From positions 1 to 64,000 of the forward strand of contig NZ_SCMR01000018.1 of the NCBI RefSeq assembly GCF_005502885.1: a stretch of 64,000 bases of DNA, given 5' to 3'. The notes below the pieces were generated by a model that worked only from the letters and a program-made list of their open reading frames with translations, was not told the origin of the DNA and ran no database searches. This DNA is from Microbacterium sp. 2FI. GTDB taxonomy: Bacteria > Actinomycetota > Actinomycetes > Actinomycetales > Microbacteriaceae. Positions 48,516 through 55,781 of this stretch are shown here, in pieces. The translations under genes and the position numbers were made by a program. Each line of letters starts with the position of its first letter. The first letter of the stretch is position 1.

Positions 48516-49652
48516 TTGACTCAGCAGCCCATCGGGGTCATGGGATGTCTCCCCACACTCCCCCCCGAGTTTCCCGTGACCATGCCCGAGAACGCGGGAA
48601 ACATGATCCATGGAAACGCGCCCTTCGAGATGTTCCCCGAAGCCGTGTTCTACAAGGATCGCCGCTTCGGTCCGGGCGGCAAGAACTTCGCGAAGTACGT
48701 CAACGATGAGTGCAGCCACCTCATCGTCACGGTGGCAAACTTCTTCAAGCTCAATGACGAAGACGGCGCCCGATACTCGAGATTCCAAGGTTTCCTCGAG
48801 AAGATCGAAGCCCCGATCGTCATCTTCGGCCTCGGAGCACAGGCTCCATCACAGGAGCTCGACGGGTCACTCCCCGACGAAGCGATCGACCTCATGAAGT
48901 TCCTCGGGGACAGATCGGAGCTGGTGGGAGTCCGCGGAAGCTTCACAGCGGACATGTTCGAGCATTTCGCTGGCGTATCGAACACATTCGTCACCGGGTG
49001 CCCCTCGTTCTTCTCTCGCCCCGACGCATTCCCGCGTCTGGCCGAGGCGCTCAAGACCGATCGAGAGGGACGGGCTGCCTACAACGGCACGACCTATCAC
49101 GACCCCCTCGAATCAGACATGCTCGTCCAGGCGATCCAGGAAGACAGCCATCTTGTCGAGCCAGTGAACAGATTCAGCACCGCGTACGCCAACAGCCTTC
49201 AGCGCAATGAAGAAGCGCCGCCGTTCCCCTGGTTCCTCAAGCGTCCGGTCAAGGAAGGGAAATTGACACACGCGCAGCTCGAGGACTACTTCTCTCGCCG
49301 CTTCCGCATCTTCCGTGACCCTGCGTCCTGGTACAACTTCAACTCCGAGAGCGTCGGCTTCTCCTATGGGACCCGATTCCACGCAAACATGGCTTCGCTC
49401 CTCAGCGGAGTCCCCGCCGTATGGGTCACCCATGACAGCCGGACAGAAGAACTCACCAAGGTGCTGAGAGTTCCCGCGGTTCCCAAGGAGAGCGTCAGCA
49501 GTCTCTCATCTGAGGAGATCCGCTCCATGATGGACTACAAACCGATGTTCGACGGGCTCGGTGAGCTCTTCGCAAATTTCAACGCCTACCTCGAGGCCCA
49601 CAAGCTTCCGCTCGTGAGTCTTCCTGACTTCGATTCCCCGTTCACCGAGTGA
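48516..49652 (+). CDS. polysaccharide pyruvyl transferase family protein 2
   Basis: 378 residues of the PF04230 family: a GNMIHGNAPFEMFPEAV start, then APIVIFGLGAQAPSQELDG, the VGVRGSFTADMFEHFAG region, CPSFF, and VGFSYGTRFHANMASLLSGVPAVWVTHD, where the R-H pair is the conserved catalytic region. It is more like the longer pyruvyl transferases of capsule loci than paralogue 1. The start is a TTG at 48516 with AAAGG seven bases upstream. Likely cotranscribed with paralogue 3 (76-base gap). Confidence 0.82.
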   Translation: MTQQPIGVMGCLPTLPPEFPVTMPENAGNMIHGNAPFEMFPEAVFYKDRRFGPGGKNFAKYVNDECSHLIVTVANFFKLNDEDGARYSRFQGFLEKIEAPIVIFGLGAQAPSQELDGSLPDEAIDLMKFLGDRSELVGVRGSFTADMFEHFAGVSNTFVTGCPSFFSRPDAFPRLAEALKTDREGRAAYNGTTYHDPLESDMLVQAIQEDSHLVEPVNRFSTAYANSLQRNEEAPPFPWFLKRPVKEGKLTHAQLEDYFSRRFRIFRDPASWYNFNSESVGFSYGTRFHANMASLLSGVPAVWVTHDSRTEELTKVLRVPAVPKESVSSLSSEEIRSMMDYKPMFDGLGELFANFNAYLEAHKLPLVSLPDFDSPFTE

Positions 49653-49685
49653 AGCCTCGCGAGAGCAGGTTTCGCCTACCTGCCC

Positions 49686-49708
49686 GAGAGCGCCGTTTAC
49701 GCGCTCTC
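49686..49708. terminator. bidirectional hairpin between convergent genes
   Basis: GAGAGCGC (49686-49693) pairs with GCGCTCTC (49701-49708), loop CGTTTAC. It lies between the stops of the convergent genes at 49652 and 49707. A second small hairpin GCAGGT/ACCTGC lies at 49665-49683. Confidence 0.65.
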
Positions 49709-50099
49709 AGTCGATTCCCCCCGACGCCCGAACGCCGTCCCTCGTCGCGGTAATCGTCTGGGACATGAGTTGTTGCGCGACTCGCATCCCACGGATCTCG
49801 GATCGAAGTGCGGCAAGGTCGGTTTCGATCCGAGTGACCCGCTGGAGGTCCTCGGCGCTGTTGCGCGCCATTTGCTCAACGAGTCGCCGAGTGCCCCGAC
49901 GTTCCTTGAGATCGGCCCTCACGTCTTGACGGCGAGCCGCGAACTCGAGACGAGAGACGACTCCCGTCAGAGCAGCCAGGCCGGCGAGCACGACGATCGC
50001 TCCCTCGCTGTTCCCAACAAGCACGAGGGCTGCCACGAGTGCCAGAAGGCCGACGAACAGCGATATGGCGCCGAGATCTCGGGGTGTGAGGCGTGGCAT
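49707..50099 (-). CDS. small two-helix membrane protein resembling the anchor of the methyltransferase
   Basis: 130 residues. Two membrane helices (about residues 9-27 and 33-50), then a charged helical tail with coiled-coil character (VEQMARNSAEDLQRVTRIETDLAALRSEIRGM). The stretch VVSRLEFAARRQD after the helices matches IVTRLQFASRRAP in the N-terminal anchor of the methyltransferase at 52440-53621, so they are paralogous modules. AAAGGA lies before the ATG at 50099. Function unknown; perhaps a partner that assembles with the methyltransferase at the membrane. Confidence 0.72.
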   Translation of the reverse strand: MPRLTPRDLGAISLFVGLLALVAALVLVGNSEGAIVVLAGLAALTGVVSRLEFAARRQDVRADLKERRGTRRLVEQMARNSAEDLQRVTRIETDLAALRSEIRGMRVAQQLMSQTITATRDGVRASGGID

Positions 50100-50165
50100 G
50101 TGATTCCTTTCAATCCTGGCTACCCATGGGCCGCGCAAGTGATGCTAGCTGCAAGCGGGCGGTCC

Positions 50166-50197
50166 CCCGCGAGCTCGAACACGTTGAGGCTCGCGGG
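50166..50197 (-). terminator. 9-bp hairpin after the tandem GT2 gene
   Basis: CCCGCGAGC (50166-50174) pairs with GCTCGCGGG (50189-50197), ten bases after the stop at 50208. Confidence 0.6.
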
Positions 50198-50207
50198 CGC
50201 ACCGTCC

Positions 50208-52316
50208 TCACCTGGCTCTGGAGAGTTTCCTGATCTTGAGCACTTGGCTCCGCTCATATTGCAGCATCAGGAATGCGGAGTGCGCTTCCGGGCTCTGATC
50301 GGCCTCCCGGATGCGATTGCCGATCTCCTCAGGGAGCTCAAAGAAGAGACGGCGCGAGGCCGCGTACATGTGGTGGACGAGGTCGCCGATCGCGGACCCC
50401 AGTTCGGCGGGAACGGAATGAAGCGATAGTCGTCGTGTCATGTCCAGATAGGACGCGAAGTAGCCCTGCATCGATCGCTGCGTAGCGGCGGTGGTCATGA
50501 TCGAACCCGGGCGTACACGCCGCGCATACATCGGCTTCTGGACGTGCGCCGCCCGCTTCGAGTTGAGGAGCAGCGCAAAAGTGAACGGGTTGTCTTCGTG
50601 CATGATCCCGGGGATGAACCGCAGTCGCGCCGCGGCCAAGAATTCGGTGCGGGTCAGGTAGAGGCACGCGCTCGGGCGATACTCTTTTGCCTCCCGCATC
50701 ACGGCTATCAGTTCGGGACCGGTGACGACCTCCGAGTAGGACCGCGATCGAGCGTAGTAAGTGGCGTACGCGCTGTGCGTACTCTCGGAAACACCCGGCT
50801 CAAAGAATGATTCCGCGTCGAAGAGCAGAACGTCCAGCGAGTCACGATCAGCTCGCTCGACGAGATCGGCCAGCCCGTCGAGCTTCCAGTAGTCGTCGCT
50901 GTCGATCATGCAGGTGTAGCGCCCGCGCGCGACGTCGAGGCCTGAGTTGCGCGCTGCAGAGAGCCCGCCATTCGGCCGATTGACAACGACCACCCGGGCG
51001 TCGCTGGTTGCATACTCGTGAAGGATGCTCAAAGAGTCGTCCGTCGAACCATCGTTCACGCAGATCACCTCCAGCGAGACACCCGACTGCGCCAGGACGC
51101 TGAGCAGGCACTCGTGAAGCCAGGCCGCGGAGTTATACACAGGCACGATCACCGAGACATCGGGCCTGATCACCGCCTCGTCCGCTGGGCCGGGCGACGC
51201 TTCCGCTGTCGACCCTGCCGAGTGGGCATCACCGCTCGGGTCGGCGGCAAGGACATCCGCTGCCATCGGGACGATCATCCGGTCGAAGAGCCAGTTCTCT
51301 ACCGGCTTCTCGACGATCTCAGCTACTCGGCGCTGCACGTGGGAGGCGAGGAAGGTGTCGCGCGGCGCGACCGTAAGCCCGAACCGCGGGAACAGTGTGT
51401 CACGTACAGCCGAGTATGTCGTGACGAATGCAGCCGCCGTCTTGGCGCGGGCGAGCGCGCCCAAAGACATCGTCGCGACGAGATTCTTGAATGCCCGCTG
51501 GTAGCGCCCGTCGAGGCCGGCAGCGTGAAGCGCTCCGGAGATCGCGAGGATCGCTTCGACGAACTCGAGAGGCGACTCGTGAATCGAGCCTTGTAGGCTC
51601 GCGGCGTTTCCGACCCGGTAGAGAACCAACTCCTCTGCCACGTAGCTGATTCTGCTGGACATGGCGAGCGCGACGAACGTGAAGTACGCATCGTTGGCGC
51701 GTCGCAGGTGCTGGAATCGGAGGCCTTGGCCCTCGACGAACTCTCGGCGGAACAGCTTGTTCCAGTTGGACGGATTCGTGACGTAGAAGATATGGTCCGC
51801 GATATCACCCGGAGCGAAAGGTGTGCGAGCGGGAAGATTCTGTACACGAAGGGCCCACGCTTGCGGCGCCTGCTCGCCGGTGATGTCGTCAAAGTTGCGG
51901 AAGCCTGTCAGGACGACATCTGCGTCGTCCGCCTTCGCTTTCGCGTAGAGCTTCTCGAGCATGCTCGGCGAGAACAGATCGTCAGCATCGAGGAACGCGA
52001 GGTATTCACCGCGAGCGAGATCCAGCCCCGTGTTTCTTGCTGCTCCCGCACTGGACAGGGTCGGACCAGCGACTCGAGAGAATCGGTCGTCGCGCGCAAC
52101 GAACGCATCCACGATCTCCGGCGATCGGTCTGTCGAGCCGTCGTCGACGACGATCACCTCGAAATTCAAGAGCGACTGAGACGCAAGACTCTCGAGCGTT
52201 TCCTGGATGTGTCGTTCCGCGTTGTACATCGGCACGATCACCGAGACCGCCGGAATCGACCCCTTCGAGCTCGCCCCCTGGTACATCTTCATTACGTGGC
52301 CCGGCTCCGACTTCAC
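50208..52316 (-). CDS. tandem GT2 glycosyltransferase (two GT-A domains)
   Basis: 702 residues with two complete GT2 domains. Domain 1 (about 22-270): VSVIVPMYNAERHIQETL, VVDDGSTDRS, FLDADDLFS. Domain 2 (about 385-620): VSVIVPVYNSAAWLHECL, VNDGSTDDS, MIDSDDYWK. Both keep the UDP-sugar and DXD motifs, like TagF/CgtA-type wall glycan enzymes, so it may add two different sugars. The GTG at 52316 is the first in-frame start; an ATG at 52292 is an alternative. Lies 123 bases after the methyltransferase gene in the same orientation; the gap is locally AT-rich. Confidence 0.87.
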   Translation of the reverse strand: MKSEPGHVMKMYQGASSKGSIPAVSVIVPMYNAERHIQETLESLASQSLLNFEVIVVDDGSTDRSPEIVDAFVARDDRFSRVAGPTLSSAGAARNTGLDLARGEYLAFLDADDLFSPSMLEKLYAKAKADDADVVLTGFRNFDDITGEQAPQAWALRVQNLPARTPFAPGDIADHIFYVTNPSNWNKLFRREFVEGQGLRFQHLRRANDAYFTFVALAMSSRISYVAEELVLYRVGNAASLQGSIHESPLEFVEAILAISGALHAAGLDGRYQRAFKNLVATMSLGALARAKTAAAFVTTYSAVRDTLFPRFGLTVAPRDTFLASHVQRRVAEIVEKPVENWLFDRMIVPMAADVLAADPSGDAHSAGSTAEASPGPADEAVIRPDVSVIVPVYNSAAWLHECLLSVLAQSGVSLEVICVNDGSTDDSLSILHEYATSDARVVVVNRPNGGLSAARNSGLDVARGRYTCMIDSDDYWKLDGLADLVERADRDSLDVLLFDAESFFEPGVSESTHSAYATYYARSRSYSEVVTGPELIAVMREAKEYRPSACLYLTRTEFLAAARLRFIPGIMHEDNPFTFALLLNSKRAAHVQKPMYARRVRPGSIMTTAATQRSMQGYFASYLDMTRRLSLHSVPAELGSAIGDLVHHMYAASRRLFFELPEEIGNRIREADQSPEAHSAFLMLQYERSQVLKIRKLSRAR

Positions 52317-52439
52317 TGTGATTCTGCCCCCATTTTTCTACGATAGCCGAGCAATTTTCAGGGTTGCTACGTCGACTAGCGAGCGCCGGTCCGGCGTATG
52401 CAGGCGGACGTCCCTAGAAGGACCGACCGCTGACTGTGC

Positions 52440-53621
52440 CTAGTTCTGGCTGGAGCGATTTTCGACGCCATACGGGGAGTCAACTCGTTCAAGTACTTCG
52501 ATGCCGCGCGACGCAGAAGCGCGCCGCTCGAACGCGGGCCACTCCTCGGCCCAAAGCTCGAGCACCTCGCGCTCGTCGCGTCGATCCGCGTCGTCGACGA
52601 CGATGAGACTGTTCTCGGCGAGCACCTGGGACAGGTGCGGCAGGGCGGGGTAGCGAGCGTGGCGACCCGTCGTTCCAGGAGGGCCGTCCACGAGGAGGAT
52701 GTCGATCTGCCCCGGCAGGGACTCGAGCTCCAGGTCATACCAGAGGAAGTCGCCGCGGGGTGTGGAGACTTCGACCAGCGGGCACACGCGCACCTCTGCC
52801 CATTCCGATACCCCGTGTGCAGCGAGAACAGCGCGCGTCTTGTCTGCGTACTCCTCGAGGTGTTCGAGTGCGAGAACCTTGCCGGTTCCCTTTCGACGCA
52901 TCGCCATAGCCATCCACAGGGTAGAGGTTCCACTTCCGCACTCGACCACGAATTCCGCTCCACGTCGCTCGATCGAGTCGGTGAGGAAGACCAGTCCAGC
53001 TGGGCTCATGGCCCACCCGGCGACGAGGGGCAGCGGTGCAGTCGGCGCGTAGCGCGACATCAGCTGGATGAGCGCCTGTATGTCCGTGACAAGTTCGGGC
53101 GCAAGTCGGCGCTCCAACCGCTCGACGCCCGCGACGGCAGTCCGCACGGTCGCCACGCCCTCGCGCACGGCAGAAATCTCCTTCGCCAACTGCTGGCGTG
53201 GCCCCTCTGCCTCAGCCGCCTCCGATCGCACCCCCGCCACCTCATCTGCAACAGCCTGCACGACATCCGCGAGCTCGCGGCGCGTCGTCGAAAGCTCCGT
53301 TGTGAACTCATCACGCGCGGCCGAAATGTCTGTCGCGATCTCACGGCGCGTGGCCGCGAGCTGTTTCGCAAGCTTGGTCGTCGCGGACTGAGCTTGCCGA
53401 GCAGCGTTGCTCACCGCCCTGCTGGTCGCGACCTGCTCTCGGAAAGGTGCGCGACGACTGGCAAACTGAAGCCGGGTGACGATGCCGACCAGACCGCCGA
53501 GGATGCCGAGCGCGGCAATAGCCCAGTCCGTTCTCCCCGAGAGCGCCAGCGCGACCACAGCCCCAGAAGCAATGATGTAGATCGCGACGGTCGCAAAGTC
53601 TCGAACCGTGACGCGTGACAT
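52440..53621 (-). CDS. membrane-tethered coiled-coil class I methyltransferase
   Basis: 393 residues: two membrane helices (about 9-28 and 33-50), a long heptad-rich region (about 60-185; TTKLAKQLAATRREIA, TTRRELADVVQ, QQLAKEISAVRE) and a C-terminal SAM-binding domain. Motif I reads VVECGSGTST, motif II VLALEHLEE, then ILLVDGPPG and IVVDDADR, as in the Methyltransf_24 group. It probably O-methylates a sugar or lipid-linked glycan at the inner membrane face. AAAGGAG lies five bases before the ATG at 53621. The C-terminus ends shortly after motif IV. Confidence 0.82.
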   Translation of the reverse strand: MSRVTVRDFATVAIYIIASGAVVALALSGRTDWAIAALGILGGLVGIVTRLQFASRRAPFREQVATSRAVSNAARQAQSATTKLAKQLAATRREIATDISAARDEFTTELSTTRRELADVVQAVADEVAGVRSEAAEAEGPRQQLAKEISAVREGVATVRTAVAGVERLERRLAPELVTDIQALIQLMSRYAPTAPLPLVAGWAMSPAGLVFLTDSIERRGAEFVVECGSGTSTLWMAMAMRRKGTGKVLALEHLEEYADKTRAVLAAHGVSEWAEVRVCPLVEVSTPRGDFLWYDLELESLPGQIDILLVDGPPGTTGRHARYPALPHLSQVLAENSLIVVDDADRRDEREVLELWAEEWPAFERRASASRGIEVLERVDSPYGVENRSSQN

Positions 53622-53694
53622 GGAGCTCCTTTGGGGTTTGTTTCGCGGGTCGCACTGCCTGGACGTGCGAGCTCGTCCGGCCCGATCGCTTCGC

Positions 53695-53700
53695 AGTTTA
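53695..53700 (-). promoter_or_regulatory. -10 element (TAAACT) for the methyltransferase gene
   Basis: Minus-strand TAAACT, giving a leader of about 65 bases with a normal ribosome site. No convincing -35. Confidence 0.3.
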
Positions 53701-53800
53701 GCCGCCGCTACGCGATCTGCCGTGAGTACCGAGCAGCGGCACGCGTGCGCGCGCAACTCGGCCCACCGGCCCGCCCTACTGCCCAAGCTCGCGCCGGAAG

Positions 53801-53806
53801 TACGCT
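53801..53806 (+). promoter_or_regulatory. -10 element (TACGCT) for a leaderless leader ORF
   Basis: TACGCT six bases before the ATG at 53813. Part of a ~46-base block similar to the region around 62096. Confidence 0.35.
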
Positions 53807-53812
53807 GAACAG

Positions 53813-53854
53813 ATGAGACCCGGGCCGACCGACACACTACGACGGCGCCCATAG
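53813..53854 (+). CDS. 13-codon leader ORF upstream of the synthetase-like gene
   Basis: Encodes MRPGPTDTLRRRP then TAG. The stop ends two bases before the GTG of the next gene, so ribosomes could reinitiate there. The peptide resembles the first residues of the pyruvyl transferase at 62109 (MRSGPTNTRRPRRP), and the DNA is alike too, so it may be a duplicated 5' end rather than a designed leader peptide. Confidence 0.45.
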   Translation: MRPGPTDTLRRRP

Positions 53855-53856
53855 GC

Positions 53857-55500
53857 GTGTTTTCACCCGTGTCCTCCGCAGAGAGGTTCGTCGCCCAGCC
53901 ATTCGTCTGCGGGGCGCTGGGCAACGACGTCCACAACCTGTTCCCACGTCTCTTGGCCGCATCCCCAGCACCGGCAGCGATTCTGTACGACGCCGGGGAT
54001 GTGAAGTTCGCAGCATCGGCATCCGCCGGGCTCGAGCGGTCGCGCGGCGGCTGGACCTGGGGTCGCTACGTCGCCCGAGCCACCCGCGCACGCGACGCAC
54101 ATCACGCCCAGAATGAGGTCGGACTCGCGGGACTCTGGCCGGATCCACAAGGTGCGACTTTGCACACTGACTGGCTCGGAACCCAGGATATTTTCACTCG
54201 GTCGATCGGGCGTACGACCTATTGGGCCAACCGTTTGACCCCGCTCGTGGAGTTCTCCACCAGTCCCGTCCATGCCGATGCTACGGCATGGCGCATGTGC
54301 ATGATCCTCTCGGGCTTCTGGGCGGGGTCGACTCCCTTCGTCGAAATTACGCGGCTCGATGCCGGCCAGAGTCTGCGCCTCGAGCGCGGCGAGTTGAGGC
54401 TGACCACGGAGCTCCCGTCCTGGTTCACGAATCCGCAAGGTGCGGCGAGCGTGGACGACCTGGCTGCGGCGATCGAGGGTGCGGTCCCGCGCTCACTGCT
54501 GAACCGCTCCGACCTCACGCTCTCGGGCGGGCTCGACTCGAGGTTGATCCTGGCTGCCGGCCTGCACCGCGGAGGACCGCGCCCGCGGTCATTCTCGACT
54601 CACCACGAGTCGGGTTGGGATGGCGACACCCGTATCGCCGAGGAAGTCGCGCGAGCCGCTCGCCTCGACCACCGGCTGATCGACTATGGGCCGGACGACT
54701 GGCTGAATGCTCGGGAGAAGACGCTCGATCGGCTGGAGCACTCAACCTCGATGCACGCGTGGCTACTGCCGCTCGCACGCACGATTCACAATGGCCGCGC
54801 CGCGCGTGCACCACTGCTCGACGGCCTCGCCGGCGACGTCCTCATGAAGTATCACGACGAGGTTGCGCCCGTCGACAGGGATGAGCGGACCCGCAGGGTC
54901 TGGGCGACGCTCGGCGCCAACGGGTTCAGTGCCTCAATCGGGCTCCGCCCTGACATCAGGGATGAGTGGGAGAGTGAAGCGCAGGCGGCATGGCGTCAGC
55001 AGATGCGTCGATGGGACGATCATCCATACGCGGAGACCGTGATGCGGCTGCTTACCCGTACGCGCCGCGCGATCGCTGCTTCGCCGTTTCGGCTGTTCGC
55101 ACCTGAGCGCCGCGTGCTGACGCCGTTCATCGACCCGGACGTCGTGCGGGTCGCGCTCTCGGTGCCACCGCTCGCGTCGAGCGACCGCGACCTCCGTCCG
55201 AGGGTGCTGCGAGTCCTCGATCCAGCGCTGGCGGATATCAACTCCACTGTCGACCCTGCTGTCAACCAGGGCGCATTCGTAGAACGCGGCCCATCGTCGC
55301 CGGCGGCGGTGTGGTCGATGGTTCGCGCGATCGACGCCGAACCGTCATCAGCTCGCCTGTTCAACGACGGCGCACTGGCGTCTGTCTCCGCCAGAGCTGG
55401 CGCGCGAAGCATCCCTCAGTCCGTGCGTCGCGCGGCGATGCTCGCCCATTGGACCGGTAGGTGGCGCACGAAGCTTGCCCAGCCACTGCGCTTCGACTAG
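53857..55500 (+). CDS. asparagine-synthetase-like protein (AsnB synthetase domain)
   Basis: 547 residues. The C-terminal half carries an AsnB-type ATP-pyrophosphatase domain: LTLSGGLDSRLILAAG (PP-loop) and LDGLAGDVLMKY, where AsnB has an acidic-rich GEGADELFGGY loop. The N-terminal half resembles the class II amidotransferase fold, but the catalytic Cys that should be residue 2 is missing, so glutamine-dependent ammonia release is not expected. Related synthetases amidate uronic acids in O-antigens or make amide bonds (lasso cyclases, beta-lactam synthetase). With ugd and many glycan genes nearby, a glycan-modifying role is plausible but unproven. Starts with GTG two bases after the leader ORF stop; an in-frame GTG five codons later is an alternative. 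Confidence 0.75.
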   Translation: MFSPVSSAERFVAQPFVCGALGNDVHNLFPRLLAASPAPAAILYDAGDVKFAASASAGLERSRGGWTWGRYVARATRARDAHHAQNEVGLAGLWPDPQGATLHTDWLGTQDIFTRSIGRTTYWANRLTPLVEFSTSPVHADATAWRMCMILSGFWAGSTPFVEITRLDAGQSLRLERGELRLTTELPSWFTNPQGAASVDDLAAAIEGAVPRSLLNRSDLTLSGGLDSRLILAAGLHRGGPRPRSFSTHHESGWDGDTRIAEEVARAARLDHRLIDYGPDDWLNAREKTLDRLEHSTSMHAWLLPLARTIHNGRAARAPLLDGLAGDVLMKYHDEVAPVDRDERTRRVWATLGANGFSASIGLRPDIRDEWESEAQAAWRQQMRRWDDHPYAETVMRLLTRTRRAIAASPFRLFAPERRVLTPFIDPDVVRVALSVPPLASSDRDLRPRVLRVLDPALADINSTVDPAVNQGAFVERGPSSPAAVWSMVRAIDAEPSSARLFNDGALASVSARAGARSIPQSVRRAAMLAHWTGRWRTKLAQPLRFD

Positions 55501-55781
55501 GCGCCCGCAACGGTGACCCGCCCGGCGCGGACCCTGGCGGACTGTCGAGCGGATCGAGCTCGCGGCACTGGAGTCCGGGCTCCCGCCTCCGCGATGGGCT
55601 CGGCTACCGCACCTCCACGGCAGCGAGGCCGCGAACGAGGCTGGCACAAATCAGTCGAGCCAGCACTCGCGGGACAGGAAACCGGTAGGAGCGAAGCCTA
55701 GGACGATTCGTCCTCCGCTCTCCTCAATGAGCCCGTTGGCGCTCCGTCCCCGGATCGTCGGAGTCCGCGTCATACTCCCGC
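55501..55781. other. intergenic region between convergent genes, with repeat remnant
   Basis: 281 bases, no credible gene. The part next to the large repeat gene (about 55740-55781) still reads like the start of another 270-base unit but shifted by two bases (CGGATCGTCGGAGTC). AGGACGA-T-TCGTCCT (55700-55714) could form a small hairpin. Confidence 0.5.

Noticed and set aside
52317..52439. AT-rich gap as a sign of an inserted element
   Set aside because: Only about 120 bases, with no inverted repeats, target duplication or transposase; more likely a promoter region.
52440..53936. Start of the methyltransferase at 53936
   Set aside because: The extra N-terminus has no homology to the anchor paralogue, while AAAGGAG precedes the ATG at 53621.
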